Positions 52,023-60,766 of a stretch of 64,000 bases of DNA are shown piece after piece. The stretch comes from Joyebacterum sp964521425 (GTDB lineage Bacteria > Joyebacterota > Joyebacteria > Joyebacterales > Joyebacteraceae). Numbering within the stretch: the stretch's first letter is position 1; the number at the start of each line of letters is the position of its first letter. Under the pieces are notes generated by a model. That model was given only the letters and a program-made list of their open reading frames with translations. It was not told where the DNA came from and did no database searches. The stretch lies in assembly GCA_964521425.1 (NCBI GenBank), contig CAZFRO010000002.1, positions 128,880-192,879 on the forward strand, written 5' to 3'. The position numbers were made by a program, and so were the translations under genes.

Positions 52023-53378
52023 TCAGAAGTGGTAGGCCGCCTCCACGACGAGGGCGGAATCCTCGAGCCGCTCGTCGTAGTCGAAATCGGAGCCAGAGCG
52101 CTCTGACACCCCGGCGATCCAGGCCGCGTCGATCGTGAACACCGTGTCGATCAGGATGCCGGCTCCCAGAGTGAAGTACGCTCTGTCCTGGTCTATGTCG
52201 AGCCCCTGGTACGCCACAGGCCGCGTCATATAGCCTCCACGCAGGCGCAGAGGCAGGTTGGGGAGTGTGACCTCGACGCCGACTCTGAGATCCGATGTTG
52301 CCGCGTACGCGCGCTTCCGCTCTGTGCGGTCCCCTATGAATATCCGTCCGTCATAGGTCATCTCGGACCAGTTCGTGTAGTGGTAGTCGAATCCCACGGC
52401 GACAAGATCGGTGGGATTCCAGGCGATTCCCGCCCCGAAAGCGAAGGGAAGACCGATGTCGTCCTCGAAGTAGTAACTGTCGAGGAATTCAGCTCCGTCG
52501 GGACCAACAGTGCCTCCCTGTTCAGTCGCATATCCGCTGAACCTCAGGATCGTCGGTGTCTCCACGACGAGTCCCGCCGACAATGACTCGTTGAGATAGA
52601 TGAGAGTCCCCATGCGGAACCGCAAGCCGGCCACGTCCGAGTCGCTCTCTACACGCAGTGAATAGGATTCGTACGCATCGGACAGACCCTCCACGTCATT
52701 CGCGGTGTAGAGGAAATCCGCAGCGTAGTTTCCGTACAGGTATGACACGGCGGCGCCGAGTGAGACGTTCTCGGAGGCGTCGAAGGCCGCTCCGAGCGTG
52801 AGCGAGTAGATGCCGCCGCTCGAAAGGAAGTCCTCTGTCTGTCCCCACGGCCCTTCCATAACCACCGAGGTTGTGTCACTGATCGGCTCATTCCAAGCGA
52901 TTGAGTCCTTGTAGCTTACTAGGAAATCCGCTGCAAGATCGTTGATCTGGTCGATTGACAAACCCACAACAAGACTGCCCCGGAAGGTCGGGAACGGATA
53001 GGCGAACCTCAGGGATGAGATGTCCGTTGTCGTAACGCTTGTGTTGATGTCACCTCCGAAGGCTGACCCGGTTCGTCCCTGTCCACGGAAGGCGAGCCCT
53101 CCCGCCAACTCCATTCTCCTGAGCCGCGCAAGCGCCGCCGGATTCGTGGCCAGTGCGGAGGCGTCGTCGACGATAGCGAGCCCCACACCACCCATGCCCA
53201 GCGAACGAGCGCCCACGATGTTGGGACTCGTGAGCGGTATCTCGGATATCGGAGCAACGTACTCATCATAGTAAGCCACTGCGGGAACAGCGACGACGAG
53301 TGTCAGGCAGAGGAACAGAAGAGCAACCGTCCAACCATGCGGCATCGAGCGGCCGTCTGCTCTGGCGTGTGTCGGCAT
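52023..53378 (-). CDS. OmpP1/FadL/PorV-like outer-membrane beta-barrel protein
   Basis: The 451-residue protein has a signal peptide (WTVALLFLCLTLVVAVPAVA), the family hallmark ARSLGMGGVGLAIVDDASAL followed by ATNPAALARL, then many alternating beta-strands ending in EAAYHF with a C-terminal aromatic residue. FadL-type barrels carry hydrophobic substrates, while PorV is a secretion shuttle in FCB bacteria; which applies is not clear. The start is ATG 53378, directly after the stop of the upstream lipoprotein gene, so the two are probably coupled. The next ATG in frame, 53345, has no ribosome-binding site. Confidence 0.87.
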   Translation of the reverse strand: MPTHARADGRSMPHGWTVALLFLCLTLVVAVPAVAYYDEYVAPISEIPLTSPNIVGARSLGMGGVGLAIVDDASALATNPAALARLRRMELAGGLAFRGQGRTGSAFGGDINTSVTTTDISSLRFAYPFPTFRGSLVVGLSIDQINDLAADFLVSYKDSIAWNEPISDTTSVVMEGPWGQTEDFLSSGGIYSLTLGAAFDASENVSLGAAVSYLYGNYAADFLYTANDVEGLSDAYESYSLRVESDSDVAGLRFRMGTLIYLNESLSAGLVVETPTILRFSGYATEQGGTVGPDGAEFLDSYYFEDDIGLPFAFGAGIAWNPTDLVAVGFDYHYTNWSEMTYDGRIFIGDRTERKRAYAATSDLRVGVEVTLPNLPLRLRGGYMTRPVAYQGLDIDQDRAYFTLGAGILIDTVFTIDAAWIAGVSERSGSDFDYDERLEDSALVVEAAYHF

Positions 53379-53888
53379 CTAGAAACCCTTCTTTCTGTTC
53401 CCCCAGAGATCAGGAGCGTCGTCCTTCTTCTCGTCGTCCTTCGGTTTCGCCTCTTCAGTCTTTCGCTCGGACGAAGGTGCAGGCGGCGGAGGTGAGGCGG
53501 GACTCCCGCCCCATCCCTTTGTGGCCCAGCCACTACCACCCCACAGGTGCTTCGTACCCTGCTCAACCTCGTGCCCCTGGGGTGTGGCTCCCCCAGGATA
53601 GTCCGGCTCGCTCCACCACCAGTCGTCGTATTGCCACCAGGGATCTCCGTAGTAGTTGCCCCAGCCATAGTGGGAAGCCCCATACTGGTACGACGGATGG
53701 TAGTACTGGGCGCCGGCGTGGCAGCCGGCACACGACCCACCTGGGACGCCCTGATACATCGAATCATCGTAGACCGACTCATCGATGATCCCTGAGCCTG
53801 CGGGATGTCTGATGACGGTATAGCAGCCGCTCGACACAAGCAGGACAGAGATGGCGAGACCAAGGATGACGAGCAGTCTCGGTTTCAT
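53379..53888 (-). CDS. Lipoprotein with a CXXCH heme-c-like motif
   Basis: ATG 53888 (GGAGGAGG 8 nt upstream) encodes a lipoprotein signal ending VSSGC, with the lipidated cysteine at 22. A CAGCH motif follows at residues 53-57 (GGSCAGCHAGA), the pattern for covalent heme c. The middle is extraordinarily rich in Trp and Tyr (WWQYDDWWWSE) and the C-terminal third is Pro/Lys/Asp-rich and probably disordered. The length is 169 residues. I do not recognise the family. It is directly joined to the outer-membrane barrel gene. Confidence 0.75.
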   Translation of the reverse strand: MKPRLLVILGLAISVLLVSSGCYTVIRHPAGSGIIDESVYDDSMYQGVPGGSCAGCHAGAQYYHPSYQYGASHYGWGNYYGDPWWQYDDWWWSEPDYPGGATPQGHEVEQGTKHLWGGSGWATKGWGGSPASPPPPAPSSERKTEEAKPKDDEKKDDAPDLWGNRKKGF

Positions 53889-54068
53889 CTTCGTAGCCTC
53901 CTCCATAGTCGCGTTACTCGAAAACGGCGACACGGTTCCGCTACACTTGTGAGAGATTCCGGGGAACCGGTCCGCGTGAATACTGAGACGCTGAGCTACA
54001 TCTTACAATTCAAGATAGCACAAGGGGACAGATCCTCAAAGAACCTCGTAGGCTCCCGGTCGGACGTC

Positions 54069-54097
54069 TTGAGTGCCGGGCCACTACATGGTAGAGT
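54069..54097 (+). promoter_or_regulatory. Putative promoter of the TPR/lipoprotein genes
   Basis: TTGAGT (54069-54074), a 17-bp spacer and TAGAGT (54092-54097) lie 42 nt before the TPR gene. The -10 is identical to that of the riboflavin promoter. Confidence 0.45.
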
Positions 54098-54139
54098 CGC
54101 CGTGCATATCATCATGATGGAGACCCTGCGGAGGAACTG

Positions 54140-55444
54140 ATGCACACAATCCCACGAAAATGCTTGCTCTGGGTCCTTCTACTGCTTGTCTTGATGGCTC
54201 CCCGAATGACTGCTCAGGCAATGACTCAGGAGACTGTCAATGCGATCCAGCTCTCTGCTCAAGGCTATCTGCACTACAGCCTTGGTCGCCTCATGGAGGT
54301 CGAGGGCATGCCTCGCGAGGCGCTGGTGCAGTATCAGAGGGCGGAATCGTTCCTGCACGAGAGCTGCGAGCTCAATCGAGCCAAAGCGCGCGTCCAGATG
54401 ATCCTGGGACGTCTGGACGAGGCCCTCGGCACCGTGCGAGAAGCCGGGGCTCTCTGTCCGGACGATCTGGAACTCAGGGCCGTGCACGCAGAGGTGCTCA
54501 TCGCTCGCGGTGAGCCTGCCGCGGCCGAGTCGCTTCTCATCGAAGTAGTCGCAGAGACCGGATCTCCATCGAGGCTAACGGCGCTTCTGGGACAGGCCCA
54601 GATGTCGCAGGGCAGGCTCGAGGATGCAGTAGCCACGCTGTCAAGCCGCGCGCTTCGGGATTCACTGAATCCGGAGATGGCATTCCTTCACGCCCGCTCA
54701 CTCATGACCATGGGACGCTGGGATGACGCCCTGTCCGAAATGCAGCGCGCCTACCGGCTCGAACCCTCAAACGGGGCGACTGTCGCTCTTCTTGGGGAGA
54801 TGCTGTTGCGAGCAGGTCGGTATGAGGATCTCGTTCTTCTACTTGAGGACGTTACCAGGAGTCTCACGGCGCGCCAGGAGGAGTTCTTGTCGCTCGGTCG
54901 AGCGTATGCGGCCATCGGTCGCCACGACGATGCGCTGGCCATCCTCGGAGAGGCCGAACAAACGTGGGGAGAGAACGAGAGGCTCCTCGCGGCACGCGGC
55001 GCGGTAGAGCTTGCATCCGGAGCCGAGGACGACGCCATCGAGACCTTCGAGAGGATGCTCGCGCTCGAACCGGACTCTGTCGTGGCGCTCAATTTCATCG
55101 CCTACCACTGGTCGGAGCGTGGGAAGAATCTTGAGACTGCGCTTGAGTACGCAATCAGGGCGGTCGAGCTTGTACCCGACAATCCCCGCGTACGCGATAC
55201 GCTCGGCTGGGTCTACCTCGCACTGGGACGAGGTCCCGACGCTGTTAGGGAACTTGAGACCGCGGTCGAACTCGGCGGCAGCGACTCCTTGATCCACGAA
55301 CACCTTGGGGACGCGTACTTGCACGTCGGCAAGACTTCCAGCGCCACGGAGTCGTGGCTCAAGGCTCTCGAGCTCGAACCGGGAAGAACGTCCACTCTCG
55401 AACGTCTCGAGCAGGTGAGTGGAGGCAGTGGATCTTCTGAATGA
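54140..55444 (+). CDS. Secreted tetratricopeptide-repeat protein
   Basis: The 434-residue protein begins with a signal peptide (LLWVLLLLVLMAPRMTAQA). The rest is about ten TPR-like helix pairs, such as SLGRAYAAIGRHDDALAILG, DAIETFERMLALEPDSVVAL and GWVYLALGRGPDAVRELETA. TPR proteins act as assembly scaffolds. The next lipoprotein gene begins within a few nucleotides, so a role in an envelope complex is plausible. Confidence 0.85.
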   Translation: MHTIPRKCLLWVLLLLVLMAPRMTAQAMTQETVNAIQLSAQGYLHYSLGRLMEVEGMPREALVQYQRAESFLHESCELNRAKARVQMILGRLDEALGTVREAGALCPDDLELRAVHAEVLIARGEPAAAESLLIEVVAETGSPSRLTALLGQAQMSQGRLEDAVATLSSRALRDSLNPEMAFLHARSLMTMGRWDDALSEMQRAYRLEPSNGATVALLGEMLLRAGRYEDLVLLLEDVTRSLTARQEEFLSLGRAYAAIGRHDDALAILGEAEQTWGENERLLAARGAVELASGAEDDAIETFERMLALEPDSVVALNFIAYHWSERGKNLETALEYAIRAVELVPDNPRVRDTLGWVYLALGRGPDAVRELETAVELGGSDSLIHEHLGDAYLHVGKTSSATESWLKALELEPGRTSTLERLEQVSGGSGSSE

Positions 55445-55451
55445 GGGAATC

Positions 55452-56306
55452 ATGGCGACCGAGAAGCTGCCTCTCCACTGGAGTCCAAGTACCAGACTGC
55501 GCGCCACTCCGGCAATCCTGGCGATCGCTCTCCTCGTGCTCACGCTTTCCGGTTGCGGGCGCCCGGAGTTCAGAACAGAGCCGCTCGAGGAATACGAACT
55601 CGAGAGGATTGCCGCTACGATCGCCGATCACTGGGGAGACCCCGCATCTATGCGGGCCTCGGGAAGCGGTCGACTGTCTACGTCGAACAGCATGACTCGC
55701 TTCTCCTTCGCCGTGCTGTATGACGATCCCTCCTGGATCCGAGTGGATGTGCGACCGACCGCTGTGATCACGGGTCCGATCGGGAACCTCCACTTTCAGA
55801 TGGACGGGATCTGCTCCGAGGCGTATCTGCCCGGCCTGCCTCTCTGGATTCAGGGATGCCTCGGGGATGAGTGGGACGCGCTCGATGAGATCGACCTGCC
55901 GGCGCTGATGCTCGGCTTCCTGACTCCCCGAACACTTCTTTCGATTGACAGACCGGAGGTGGGAGAGACCGAGGGGCTCACGGTGATCGCTGGACTCGTC
56001 GGTGAGAGGACGATTGCCTTCACACTGACGGACGATCTTCGCGAACTGGTGCGTGTGGAGATCGCCGACGGCGATGGGAACGAGACAATCGAGATCGACT
56101 ACGTTGGACACGGGTGGAAGAAGGGAACGCCGGCTCCCCGTACTGTCACGCTTGTCCACGATTCGCAAGACACGCGCCCGCAAGAGTTGAAGGTTCTCTT
56201 CACGCGGCTCAAGCACGGGCCACCGGTAGACAGGGAAGCTCTCAGTATCGCGGTGCCGCCCGGATTGAGCGCTGTCAGTTGGGATGAACTCAAACTCTGG
56301 AGGTAG
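55452..56306 (+). CDS. LolB/DUF4292-like lipoprotein
   Basis: ATG 55452 gives a lipoprotein signal with the lipidated cysteine at residue 35 (LVLTLSGC). The mature part (about 250 residues) is beta-rich: MRASGSGRLSTSNSMTRFSF, SWIRVDVRPTAVITGPIGNL and ETIEIDYVGHGWKKG. It has the rhythm of the LolA/LolB or DUF4292 fold. The frame is open from GTG 55419, inside the TPR gene. The protein follows a TPR gene and precedes another lipoprotein. The family call is tentative. Confidence 0.65.
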   Translation: MATEKLPLHWSPSTRLRATPAILAIALLVLTLSGCGRPEFRTEPLEEYELERIAATIADHWGDPASMRASGSGRLSTSNSMTRFSFAVLYDDPSWIRVDVRPTAVITGPIGNLHFQMDGICSEAYLPGLPLWIQGCLGDEWDALDEIDLPALMLGFLTPRTLLSIDRPEVGETEGLTVIAGLVGERTIAFTLTDDLRELVRVEIADGDGNETIEIDYVGHGWKKGTPAPRTVTLVHDSQDTRPQELKVLFTRLKHGPPVDREALSIAVPPGLSAVSWDELKLWR

Positions 56307-56308
56307 AC

Positions 56309-57298
56309 GTGAAGGGAACGATTCTGCTCCTTCTGCTATGTCTGGCCTTGAGCCTCGCTTCCTGCTCCGGGCCTATGATGTCTGCAGTAGGCGAGTCCGA
56401 CGACCTCATCATCGTCGTGGACAGCGGGCTCTATGGAAGCACCGGCTCACTCCTCAAGAAGACACTGAGCGCCGGGCGCCCGTGGATGCTCAGAGAGCCG
56501 GCCTACGAAGTTCTCCTGACGACACCGAGAGACTTCGGCGATCTACGAAGCCGGCGACACATCCTGCTGCTCGGGGTCTGGGAAGAGGGGCGCGTGGCCG
56601 ATCTCGTTCGCAAGAGCGTGGCCGGGATCCCGGTCTCCGGTGCCATAGAGCTTCACATTGCCACTGATGTGTGGGCGAAGCGGCAGGTAGTCGCCACTCT
56701 AATGGGAGACTCGCAGGCGGAACTCACGAGCTACATAGAGTCGCACGGCGACGAACTGATGGAGACACTGATAGCGGCGGCTCGCGAGCGACTCGTAGTC
56801 GGGCTCTGTGAAGATGCGGCGGATGCAGGCATCTCTGCGATGCTCGAGGAGCGCTACGGCTGGTCGCTCTGTCTCCCGTCCGGGTACGAGTTCGACAGCG
56901 GTGCCGCTGAGCAGGGATTCGTGATCTTCGGACGCAAGCGGCCGGACAGATTCGTGTTCGTCAGATGGACGGACACGAAAGAGGGGGAGGAACTCACGCG
57001 GGATTCCCTCATCGCCGCGCGTGATGCCGTGTGCAAGGCCTACCATAACGGTGACAAGGTGGAATTGCGACGGCCGGTTCTCGTCGATACCGTGAGCTTC
57101 AGCGGGCGAACGGCCCTCCGTCTCTCCGGGTGGTGGGGGAACATGGATCTCATTGGCGGCGGACCGTTTCGCACCTACGCCTTCCATGACGCAGAAGACC
57201 AGAGAACATACATCGTTGATGTCAGCCTCTTCGCTCCAGGTCTCGACAAGACTCCTGTCATGAGAAATCTGGATGCGATAGCCAACACGTTTCGCTAG
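56309..57298 (+). CDS. DUF4837-type lipoprotein
   Basis: GTG 56309 starts a lipoprotein signal (LLLLLCLALSLASC). The mature protein matches DUF4837, known mainly from Bacteroidota and relatives: DDLIIVVDSGLYG, AYEVLLTTPRDFG, RHILLLGVW, GFVIFGRKRPDRFVFVRW, LSGWWGNMDLIGGGPFRTY and MRNLDAIANTF. The length is 329 residues. No function is known. It starts 2 nt after the previous lipoprotein gene. Confidence 0.85.
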   Translation: MKGTILLLLLCLALSLASCSGPMMSAVGESDDLIIVVDSGLYGSTGSLLKKTLSAGRPWMLREPAYEVLLTTPRDFGDLRSRRHILLLGVWEEGRVADLVRKSVAGIPVSGAIELHIATDVWAKRQVVATLMGDSQAELTSYIESHGDELMETLIAAARERLVVGLCEDAADAGISAMLEERYGWSLCLPSGYEFDSGAAEQGFVIFGRKRPDRFVFVRWTDTKEGEELTRDSLIAARDAVCKAYHNGDKVELRRPVLVDTVSFSGRTALRLSGWWGNMDLIGGGPFRTYAFHDAEDQRTYIVDVSLFAPGLDKTPVMRNLDAIANTFR

Positions 57299-57342
57299 CA
57301 TGTCCAGCAGGCTGGCCACGCACGTCAAGTGGGGCTTTTGCC

Positions 57343-57371
57343 TTGACACACGCAGTATCCTTTGGTAACGT
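57343..57371 (+). promoter_or_regulatory. Putative promoter
   Basis: A perfect TTGACA (57343-57348), a 17-bp spacer and TAACGT (57366-57371) lie about 60 nt before the small TPR gene. Confidence 0.45.
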
Positions 57372-57431
57372 TCGCGCGCGACTGACGACAGATATCTTCC
57401 CTCTGGGAATCCACTCTTCTCGGGAGCGATC

Positions 57432-58091
57432 GTGACGCCCCTCGATGCAAGTGCCTTGCAGGCCGCCATCCTTGGACTGGAACGCGAACTCGAGACTGCC
57501 GAATCCCCGCGCGTGCATGCGCCCCTTGCGGAGTCCTATCGTCTTCAGAACAGGCTTGAAGATTCAGTGAGAACAGCCCGAGCGGGACTTGTATCCTACC
57601 CCGGACACATCTCGATAAGGGTCGTGCTCGCGCGCGCTCTGGATAACAGTGGACGCCTTGAGGAGGCCACTGAGGCATACCGCGAGGTGACGCGTCTCGA
57701 CCCCGACAACGTGGAGGCGATGGCGTTCCTCGAGGAGGCCGGCACTGGCAGTCTGATCGATCAGGTGAACGATGGCGCTTTCGAGGAGACAGTCCCGGAA
57801 GGGCAGGAGAAACCGGGCGACGACGGAGTCCTCCCGAAGACCGGTAGCCTGGCCGTTGAACTCGAACATCTGGAGGGACTCTTCAGCACGCGGGGCGTCG
57901 ACGACTCGCCGGCACTCACGGACAGCCTTGATGCGATCGCCACACTGACGCTGGCGGAGATCTACGCCAAGCAGGGACTTCCCGACAAAGCGCTCGAGAT
58001 CTGCGAACGCATTCTCGCGACGGATCCGGATGACGAGGCTGCGCAGGAACGCCTCGTGGGTTACAGGAGGGCGATGGCCGAGGCCCTGTGA
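57432..58091 (+). CDS. Cytoplasmic TPR protein
   Basis: The 219-residue protein has no signal peptide. TPR motifs are at both ends (ESYRLQNRLEDSVRTARAGL, GRLEEATEAYREVTRLDPDN and LAEIYAKQGLPDKALEICER), with an acidic linker near 110-150. Such proteins bind partners; none is evident here. The start is GTG 57432, with GGGAG upstream. It is probably transcribed alone from the promoter at 57343. Confidence 0.8.
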   Translation: MTPLDASALQAAILGLERELETAESPRVHAPLAESYRLQNRLEDSVRTARAGLVSYPGHISIRVVLARALDNSGRLEEATEAYREVTRLDPDNVEAMAFLEEAGTGSLIDQVNDGAFEETVPEGQEKPGDDGVLPKTGSLAVELEHLEGLFSTRGVDDSPALTDSLDAIATLTLAEIYAKQGLPDKALEICERILATDPDDEAAQERLVGYRRAMAEAL

Positions 58092-58201
58092 CACAGGAGT
58101 TGTCCCTGGCACGACGTCCCGGAGAGCGCCCTATGACGCTACCGGGGCGTAGTTCGCTAGAGGACACCTGAGCTACGCCGAGGGCCCTCGGAACATACGT
58201 A

Positions 58202-58230
58202 TTGACGACCGGTCTGCCCGGCTGTATCCT
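58202..58230 (+). promoter_or_regulatory. Putative promoter of efp-accB-accC
   Basis: TTGACG (58202-58207), a 17-bp spacer and TATCCT (58225-58230) lie about 55 nt before efp. Confidence 0.5.
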
Positions 58231-58286
58231 GCATCAGATATGGACCTTCACACGATGTAGTTATCATCCCTTGGAGAGGCATCCGA

Positions 58287-58847
58287 ATGGCAACAACGAC
58301 CAACGACTTCCGCAACGGAATGGTCATCCGCAAAGACGGCAAACTCTACACGATTGTCAACTTTCTCCACGTGAAGCCGGGAAAGGGCGCCGCCTTCGTG
58401 CGGAGCAAGCTGAAGGAGATTCGAAGCGGACGAGTCCTCGAGATCACCTGGAGAGCTGGAGAGAAGGTAGAGGACGTCAGACTTGATCGGGTCAAGGCCC
58501 AGTTCATCTATCGTGATGACATGCTCAACTTCATGAGACTCGATAACTACGACCAGATATCACTTCAAGAGGTCGTCGTCGGCGAGAGGAATGCATCGTT
58601 TCTGAAAGATGGAATGGAAGTGGAGTTCCTCCTCGACGGCGAAGAGCCCATCACCATTGAGATGCCCACCTTTGTCGAGCTTGAGATCACGAAAACCGAC
58701 CCCGGTGTCAAGGGAGACACGGTATCAGGCGGGTCCAAGCCGGCGACCCTGGAGAGCGGGGCTGTCGTCCAGGTCCCTCTTTTTCTCTCTGAGGGCACCG
58801 TTGTGAAGGTGGACACACGCACGGGAGAGTACGTTTCGCGCGTCTGA
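58287..58847 (+). CDS. efp: Translation elongation factor P
   Basis: EF-P rescues ribosomes stalled at polyproline. All three domains are present in 186 residues: KOW-like N-terminal domain (FRNGMVIRKDGKLYTI), OB domain (YDQISLQEVVVG) and C-terminal domain (VKGDTVSGGSKPATLESGAV). The tip loop reads HVKPGKGAAFVRSK with lysine 33, the residue that is modified by EpmA in many bacteria. efp followed by accB and accC is a common order. Confidence 0.98.
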   Translation: MATTTNDFRNGMVIRKDGKLYTIVNFLHVKPGKGAAFVRSKLKEIRSGRVLEITWRAGEKVEDVRLDRVKAQFIYRDDMLNFMRLDNYDQISLQEVVVGERNASFLKDGMEVEFLLDGEEPITIEMPTFVELEITKTDPGVKGDTVSGGSKPATLESGAVVQVPLFLSEGTVVKVDTRTGEYVSRV

Positions 58848-58878
58848 TCCGAGCGCGTGCGCACCTCTAGGAGGCGAG

Positions 58879-59355
58879 ATGGACAGAAAGAAGCTCGAGG
58901 AACTCATCAGGCTGGTGGAGGACAGCGACATCCAGGAACTCCACGTCTCTCGGTTCATGAATTCCGTGAAGATCATCAAGGGAGGCACGTCCGCGGCCGT
59001 AGTGACTGCGGCTCCCGTTGCGGTTCATGCTCCCCTGGCGGCTCCGCCTGCAACTCAAGCACCGACGGTGGATGCCGCGGAGGCCGTGGACGATCAAGCA
59101 GAGCGTGATTCCGGTCTGGTGCCGATCGTGTCGCCGATGGTGGGAACCTTCTACGCGGCGCATTCACCTGAGGCACCGCCCTATGTGAAACAGGGCGACC
59201 ACATCAGTGTGGGTCAGGTTGTCTGCATCGTGGAAGCCATGAAGCTCATGAACGAGATCGAGTCCGAGGTGAGCGGTACAATCGTCCGGATCGTGATTGA
59301 GAATGCCAAGCCCGTTGAGTTCGGCGAGGCCATGTTCATGATCCAGCCTGACTGA
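58879..59355 (+). CDS. accB: Acetyl-CoA carboxylase biotin carboxyl carrier protein
   Basis: AccB carries biotin between the carboxylase and transferase of acetyl-CoA carboxylase, the first step of fatty acid synthesis. It has 158 residues: an N-terminal helical part, an Ala/Pro-rich linker and the biotinyl domain. Biotin attaches to the lysine in EAMKLMNE (near residue 122). It starts 31 nt after efp and is followed by accC. Confidence 0.97.
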   Translation: MDRKKLEELIRLVEDSDIQELHVSRFMNSVKIIKGGTSAAVVTAAPVAVHAPLAAPPATQAPTVDAAEAVDDQAERDSGLVPIVSPMVGTFYAAHSPEAPPYVKQGDHISVGQVVCIVEAMKLMNEIESEVSGTIVRIVIENAKPVEFGEAMFMIQPD

Positions 59356-59383
59356 CCCGGCGCTGTGGAGAAAGAAGCCCCCG

Positions 59384-60766
59384 ATGTTCAACAAGATCCT
59401 CGTTGCCAACCGCGGTGAGATAGCCATCCGTGTGATGCGCGCGTGCAAGGAACTCGGCATACCCACGGTGGCCGTACACTCGGAAGCCGACGTCGACGCA
59501 CTGCACGTGAAGTTCGCGGACGAGGCCGTCTGCATCGGCCCCGCGCAGAGCGCAGCGAGTTACCTTGACGTGAAGGCCATTCTGAGCGCCTGTGAGATCA
59601 CCGGGGCGCACACTGTCCATCCAGGCTACGGTTTCCTCGCAGAGAACGACGCATTCGCCGACATCTGCGCTGCTCATGATATCGTCTTCATCGGACCGAC
59701 CGGTGAGATGATGCGTCTCATGGGAAACAAGGCGCAGGCGCGCAAGATGATGTCCAAAGTGGGTGTTCCGATCATTCCCGGAAGCAAGGGCGTCGTGGCG
59801 AGTGCCGAGGACGCCCATGAGGCGGCCGACCAGATCGGTTATCCGGTGATGGTCAAGGCCTCCGCGGGCGGCGGCGGCAAGGGAATGCGGATCGCGCAGG
59901 ATCGGGACAGCATCGAGAACGCTTTCCGGATCGCCAGCGCTGAGGCCCAAGCGGCATTCGGCAACGGCGAGATCTACCTCGAGAAGTTGATCATCGAACC
60001 CCGGCATATCGAGTTTCAGCTGCTGGGCGACAACTTCGGCAACGTTGTTCACCTTGGTGAGCGTGACTGCTCCATTCAGCGAAGACACCAGAAGCTGATC
60101 GAGGAATCACCCTCGCCGGCTGTCGACCCGGCCTTGAGGGCGAGAATGGGGGAGGCGGCCGTCAAGGGCGCGAAGGGAATCGGTTATGCGAGCGCCGGGA
60201 CGATCGAGTTTCTGCTCGACGCGCGGGGCGACTTCTACTTCATGGAGATGAACACGCGGATTCAGGTGGAGCATCCGGTCACCGAACTCGTCACCGGCGT
60301 CGATCTTGTCAAGGAGCAGATCAGAATCGCAGCTGGAGAGCCGCTGTCTGTGAATCAATCTGCGATTACGATAAGAGGCCACGCAATCGAGTGCCGGATA
60401 AACGCCGAGGACTCCGAGAAGGACTTCGCACCGAGGCCCGGTCGCGTCACTGATCTGTATGTCCCGGGCGGACCGGGGATTCGAGTGGACACGCACGTAT
60501 ACAGCGGCTATTTCATCCCGCCGTACTACGATTCAATGATCGCGAAGCTCCTCGCGCACGGCAACACACGCGAAGAGGCCATAGCGAGAATGCAGCGGGC
60601 TCTTGAGGAGTTTGTGGTGGAGGGAGTGACCACGACCATCCCGTTCCACCTGAAGATGATGGAGGATGCGGATTTCCGCGCCGGTAATTTCGACACGGGC
60701 ACTCTTGAAAGAAAGGCAAAGATGGAGGCTGAGAACGAGTCTGACAGAAGCCTCCCGACATCATGA
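59384..60766 (+). CDS. accC: Acetyl-CoA carboxylase biotin carboxylase
   Basis: The ATP-grasp enzyme carboxylates biotin on AccB. Signatures in its 460 residues are MFNKILVANRGEIAIRVMRA, HPGYGFLAEN, the glycine-rich ATP loop KASAGGGGKGMRIA, ERDCSIQRRHQKLIEE, MEMNTRIQVEHPVTE and GHAIECRINAED. The carboxyltransferase subunits accA and accD are not in the window. Its stop overlaps the start of comB. Confidence 0.98.
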   Translation: MFNKILVANRGEIAIRVMRACKELGIPTVAVHSEADVDALHVKFADEAVCIGPAQSAASYLDVKAILSACEITGAHTVHPGYGFLAENDAFADICAAHDIVFIGPTGEMMRLMGNKAQARKMMSKVGVPIIPGSKGVVASAEDAHEAADQIGYPVMVKASAGGGGKGMRIAQDRDSIENAFRIASAEAQAAFGNGEIYLEKLIIEPRHIEFQLLGDNFGNVVHLGERDCSIQRRHQKLIEESPSPAVDPALRARMGEAAVKGAKGIGYASAGTIEFLLDARGDFYFMEMNTRIQVEHPVTELVTGVDLVKEQIRIAAGEPLSVNQSAITIRGHAIECRINAEDSEKDFAPRPGRVTDLYVPGGPGIRVDTHVYSGYFIPPYYDSMIAKLLAHGNTREEAIARMQRALEEFVVEGVTTTIPFHLKMMEDADFRAGNFDTGTLERKAKMEAENESDRSLPTS

